Origin: Bdellovibrio bacteriovorus
GTDB lineage: Bacteria; Bdellovibrionota; Bdellovibrionia; Bdellovibrionales; Bdellovibrionaceae
Assembly (NCBI RefSeq): GCF_001592735.1
Contig: NZ_LUKE01000001.1
Coordinates: 310,001 to 374,000, forward strand
DNA length: 64,000 nucleotides
Reading direction: 5' to 3'
Shown here one piece after another: positions 61,771 through 64,000 of the stretch (positions are counted from its first letter, which is position 1; each line of letters opens with the position of its first letter). The notes beneath the pieces are model-generated. The model did not search any database and was not told the DNA's origin. It worked only from the letters and a program-made list of their open reading frames with translations. The position numbers were made by a program, and so were the translations under genes.

Positions 61771-63504
61771 ATGAAAAAAACCAGTTCACGTATTGCCGGT
61801 GCCTTCGTCTTAGGAATGATGATGACTATCCCTGCTACTTCTCAAGCGGGCTTGTTTGATATCTTTAAGCCTAAGCAAAAAGAATACTTCCCGCCAGTTC
61901 CAACGCAAACTCAAACCTCGCCGACCCAAAGCGGACCGATGAAGGGGTGGAGCCAAGACGTTTTAGTTAAAGGCGGAAAACCCTGGATTATTAAACAAGA
62001 CGCGTGGACAGACGCCGACGAAGCGCGTTTTTCTCAATTCGTAGAGAGCATCTATGAATCCGGTTGCAACACTGTTCCAAAATGTATGAGCGGTAAAGGA
62101 AACTGGTATCGTGATAAAGATCCCGCAGGAATGGTTTGGTATGCGGACTGCGGTCGCTTTCCTTACCTATTACGCTCTTATTTCGCTTTCCATAACGGAC
62201 TTCCGTTTCAGGCTGCGGTCACCGCACAAAAACGTGATCCTTCCGATAAAGGCGAAATCAAATACGCGGCTAAAGGGACTTACATCGCCCAACGTCGCGC
62301 CGTTAAATCTGGAACAAACGGTTACCAATTCGTCCGTTCAACGGTTGAAAGTGTTTACTCTGCCGTGTTCCGTGTTGATTCACGCTTAGATGTTGATTCA
62401 GGGGTATTCTCTGACTTCTATCACGTGGCTATTAATCGTAAAAACATCCGTCCAGGGACGGTGGTTTATGATCCAAATGGTCACATCGCGACCGTCGCGA
62501 AAATTCAAGATTCAGGAAAAATCATTCTTTTAGATTCTCATCCAGACAACTCTGTTTCTCGCGTTGTTTACACGGGGGCATTCCAAGCTCGTTCCATGGC
62601 GCAAGGTGGTGGCTTTAAAAATTGGAGACCGGTGAGAATTTCTGGCGGTAAAACTGTCACGGCGTCTAACGCCAATTCTCCTGGATTTTCTTTAGAGCAA
62701 TTCGTGGGTGACCAACCAAACTCAGGGGGTTTCTCAACAGCTAAATGGAGCACATCTGAAGGCATCTTACCTTCTTCACGTTACCTTGACGTCGTTCGGG
62801 CACGCATGAGCTTGGGCGCTGTGAAATATCGTCCTATTCAAGAGATTCAGTCCGAAGTCGCAAATATCTGTTTGATGATGCAAGACCGCATTGATTCCGT
62901 CCAAGCGGCGATCAACAAAGGTATCGACAGCAAATCGATGCCAAACGGTCGTTTGCCCGACAATATCTATGGAACATCTGGCGAATGGGAAGAGTACTCA
63001 ACTCCATCCCGCGATGCGCGCTTAAAAACCGCCGTGGCAGAAATGTACAGCGACGTCGTTCGTATGTACAAACTGTACCAAGCTCGTGATGCAAAAGTGA
63101 TCTATGACGGTAACGATATCGTAGGTGACATGCTAAATGCTTACGATCGCGCCGCGAATGAGTGCCAGTTGTCTTACAAAAAATCGGATGGCCGTACACA
63201 ATACTTAACTTATCAAGATTTTGTAGAACGCCTGTACGCGATGTCTTTCGACCCGTATCACTGCGTGGAACAACGTATGGGTGCGACTTCGGGAGCTGAG
63301 CTTGCGAGCTGCAACCAATCATCATCTAAAGATGAGTGGTATAAAGCCGAACAAAGCATCCGCAATTCTTTAAACCGCCCGTATGAAACAAAAATGGGTT
63401 GGTCCGTAGATCAACTTAAAGCCGGTGCTGCCATCTCTGCAGGTGTTGGCGTGAAAGAACAAACTCCACTGAATGTCAGAGCTTTCTTAAGATCTGTTCG
63501 CTAG
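61771..63504 (+). CDS. Secreted NlpC/P60-like cysteine peptidase candidate
   Basis: A protein of 577 residues with a signal peptide (residues 1-26: GAFVLGMMMTIPATSQAG). Residues about 45-265 resemble an NlpC/P60-type papain-like domain: a candidate nucleophile Cys127 in YADCGRFPYLLRSYFAF, a His238 in DPNGHIATVAKIQDSGK and an Asp about 252 in LLDSHPD, in the correct order and spacing. The C-terminal half is helical with several Cys and is not recognised. If active it would cleave peptidoglycan peptides, which would suit prey-wall modification. The family call is by pattern only. I use the ATG at 61771, with AAGGA upstream; a GTG codon precedes it. Confidence 0.65.
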   Translation: MKKTSSRIAGAFVLGMMMTIPATSQAGLFDIFKPKQKEYFPPVPTQTQTSPTQSGPMKGWSQDVLVKGGKPWIIKQDAWTDADEARFSQFVESIYESGCNTVPKCMSGKGNWYRDKDPAGMVWYADCGRFPYLLRSYFAFHNGLPFQAAVTAQKRDPSDKGEIKYAAKGTYIAQRRAVKSGTNGYQFVRSTVESVYSAVFRVDSRLDVDSGVFSDFYHVAINRKNIRPGTVVYDPNGHIATVAKIQDSGKIILLDSHPDNSVSRVVYTGAFQARSMAQGGGFKNWRPVRISGGKTVTASNANSPGFSLEQFVGDQPNSGGFSTAKWSTSEGILPSSRYLDVVRARMSLGAVKYRPIQEIQSEVANICLMMQDRIDSVQAAINKGIDSKSMPNGRLPDNIYGTSGEWEEYSTPSRDARLKTAVAEMYSDVVRMYKLYQARDAKVIYDGNDIVGDMLNAYDRAANECQLSYKKSDGRTQYLTYQDFVERLYAMSFDPYHCVEQRMGATSGAELASCNQSSSKDEWYKAEQSIRNSLNRPYETKMGWSVDQLKAGAAISAGVGVKEQTPLNVRAFLRSVR

Positions 63505-63522
63505 GACAAATCTAGACTCAAA

Positions 63523-63580
63523 ATGAGATCCCGGACCTCCGAAAGGTATTCAAACCTCGGAGGTTCCCGGTGAGACTCAT
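63523..63580 (+). promoter_or_regulatory. Hairpin covering the ribosome-binding site of the papain-like gene
   Basis: ACCTCCGA (63535-63542) and TCGGAGGT (63557-63564) are perfect arms with a 14-base loop. The 3' arm contains the GGAGG (63559-63563) six bases ahead of the GTG start at 63570. Outside them, ATGAG (63523-63527) and CTCAT (63576-63580) and CCGG-type bases extend the fold imperfectly, so the start codon region lies within the stem. It may regulate translation or be the terminator of the upstream gene. Confidence 0.55.
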
Positions 63581-64000
63581 AACCACTTTGTGTCTTTTGC
63601 TTTTTGTTGCACCTTTCTCTTGGGCCGAAGTCGACTCTATCAAAGTTCTAAATAAAAAAATCCAAGACTCCCAAGGCCAATGGGTGGCCGGACGAACGTC
63701 CGTCAGTGATCTGTCATGGGCTGAAAAGCGCGCCATGATGGATTCGTCTTTATTGCCTCATCCTGAAGTGCAATTTGAAATTCCCGACGAAGGCATCAAA
63801 GCCTTTGCCACTCCGATATCTATTGACTGGAGAAACAAAGACGGCAAAAGCTGGCTCACCCCTATTCGCCATCAAGGTTCCTGTGGCAGCTGCCTGGCAT
63901 TTGCCGCCACCGCGACCCTAGAAGCTCAATATAAAATCACGCAAAACAAGTCCTATAAACTTTCACCTCAGTTCCTATTTTCATGCGGGGGTGGCGTTTG
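63570..64000 (+). CDS. Papain-family (C1) cysteine peptidase, secreted (3' end outside window)
   Basis: A GTG start with GGAGG six bases ahead, then a signal peptide (LCLLLFVAPFSWAEV). Visible to residue 143. The mature N-terminus contains the papain signature: Gln102 of the oxyanion hole and Cys108 in HQGSCGSCLAFAATATLEAQ. Leu replaces the usual Trp after the active-site Cys. The DWRNKDGKSWLTPIRHQG lead is typical of C1A enzymes. The prosegment (about 20-85) is short. The His and Asn of the catalytic triad lie beyond the window. Secretion by a predator suggests a role in digesting prey, which is inferred. Confidence 0.85.
   Translation, partial: MRLITTLCLLLFVAPFSWAEVDSIKVLNKKIQDSQGQWVAGRTSVSDLSWAEKRAMMDSSLLPHPEVQFEIPDEGIKAFATPISIDWRNKDGKSWLTPIRHQGSCGSCLAFAATATLEAQYKITQNKSYKLSPQFLFSCGGGV

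Overview
The window looks like chromosome from a predatory Bdellovibrio-type bacterium (Bdellovibrionota). This rests on gene content, not on a database match: many secreted proteins and lipoproteins, a TIGR02147-type regulator, MotAB stators, methyl-accepting chemotaxis proteins, hybrid histidine kinases, a tail-fibre-like surface protein with an S74 chaperone domain, a papain-family protease, and DUF1552/DUF1592 proteins. Genes are densely packed, often overlap by 1-4 bases, and use GTG or TTG starts fairly often.

Layout. 1-8.4 kb: two-component signalling (a cut response regulator and two large hybrid kinases) around a solute-binding-like protein, a peptidoglycan transglycosylase (mtgA) and a glyoxalase. 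8.5-12.4 kb: a FUSC membrane protein whose translation start lies in a perfect 12-bp hairpin, a GT39-type glycosyltransferase and a TonB-family protein. 12.5-16 kb: both subunits of DNA topoisomerase VI, which is rare in bacteria, and a small HNH protein whose 3' end lies in a long inverted repeat. 16-26.8 kb: two chemotaxis receptors, a cyclic-nucleotide-binding/zinc-ribbon protein paired with a PilZ protein, an LTA-synthase-like enzyme, BolA and monothiol glutaredoxin, a FAD oxidoreductase and a secreted HExxH protein. 27-34 kb: serA, a sigma-54 activator, a phospholipid synthesis pair (CdsA- and PlsC-like), an MBL hydrolase, a nucleotidyltransferase-like pair and a YihY protein. A tRNA-Arg(UCU) follows at 34.04 kb.

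34.2-42.5 kb reads as accessory DNA: six mostly secreted proteins of unknown role, all on the minus strand, then a LysR regulator with a strong inverted repeat upstream, a TIGR02147 regulator with two related secreted proteins, and a pseudo-receiver/winged-helix protein.

42.9-47.9 kb is the most unusual locus: a tightly overlapping minus-strand operon of motA, motB, a PEGA/TPR lipoprotein, a membrane protein that I read as a FliF-C-terminal-like domain plus TM segment plus FliG-like domain, an outer-membrane barrel candidate and a coiled-coil protein. I infer a self-contained MotAB-driven, envelope-spanning motor distinct from the ordinary flagellar set.

48-56.8 kb, divergent from it, is a plus-strand operon for export: a giant fibronectin-III/TIG lipoprotein, a DUF1592/DUF1588 lipoprotein with a CxxCH motif, a Tat-exported DUF1552 protein and a c-type cytochrome-like lipoprotein. 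57.4-60.7 kb encodes the fibre-like protein and a secreted partner. The window ends with a second KH-domain protein, a secreted NlpC/P60-like protein and the start of a papain-like protease whose ribosome-binding site is in a hairpin.
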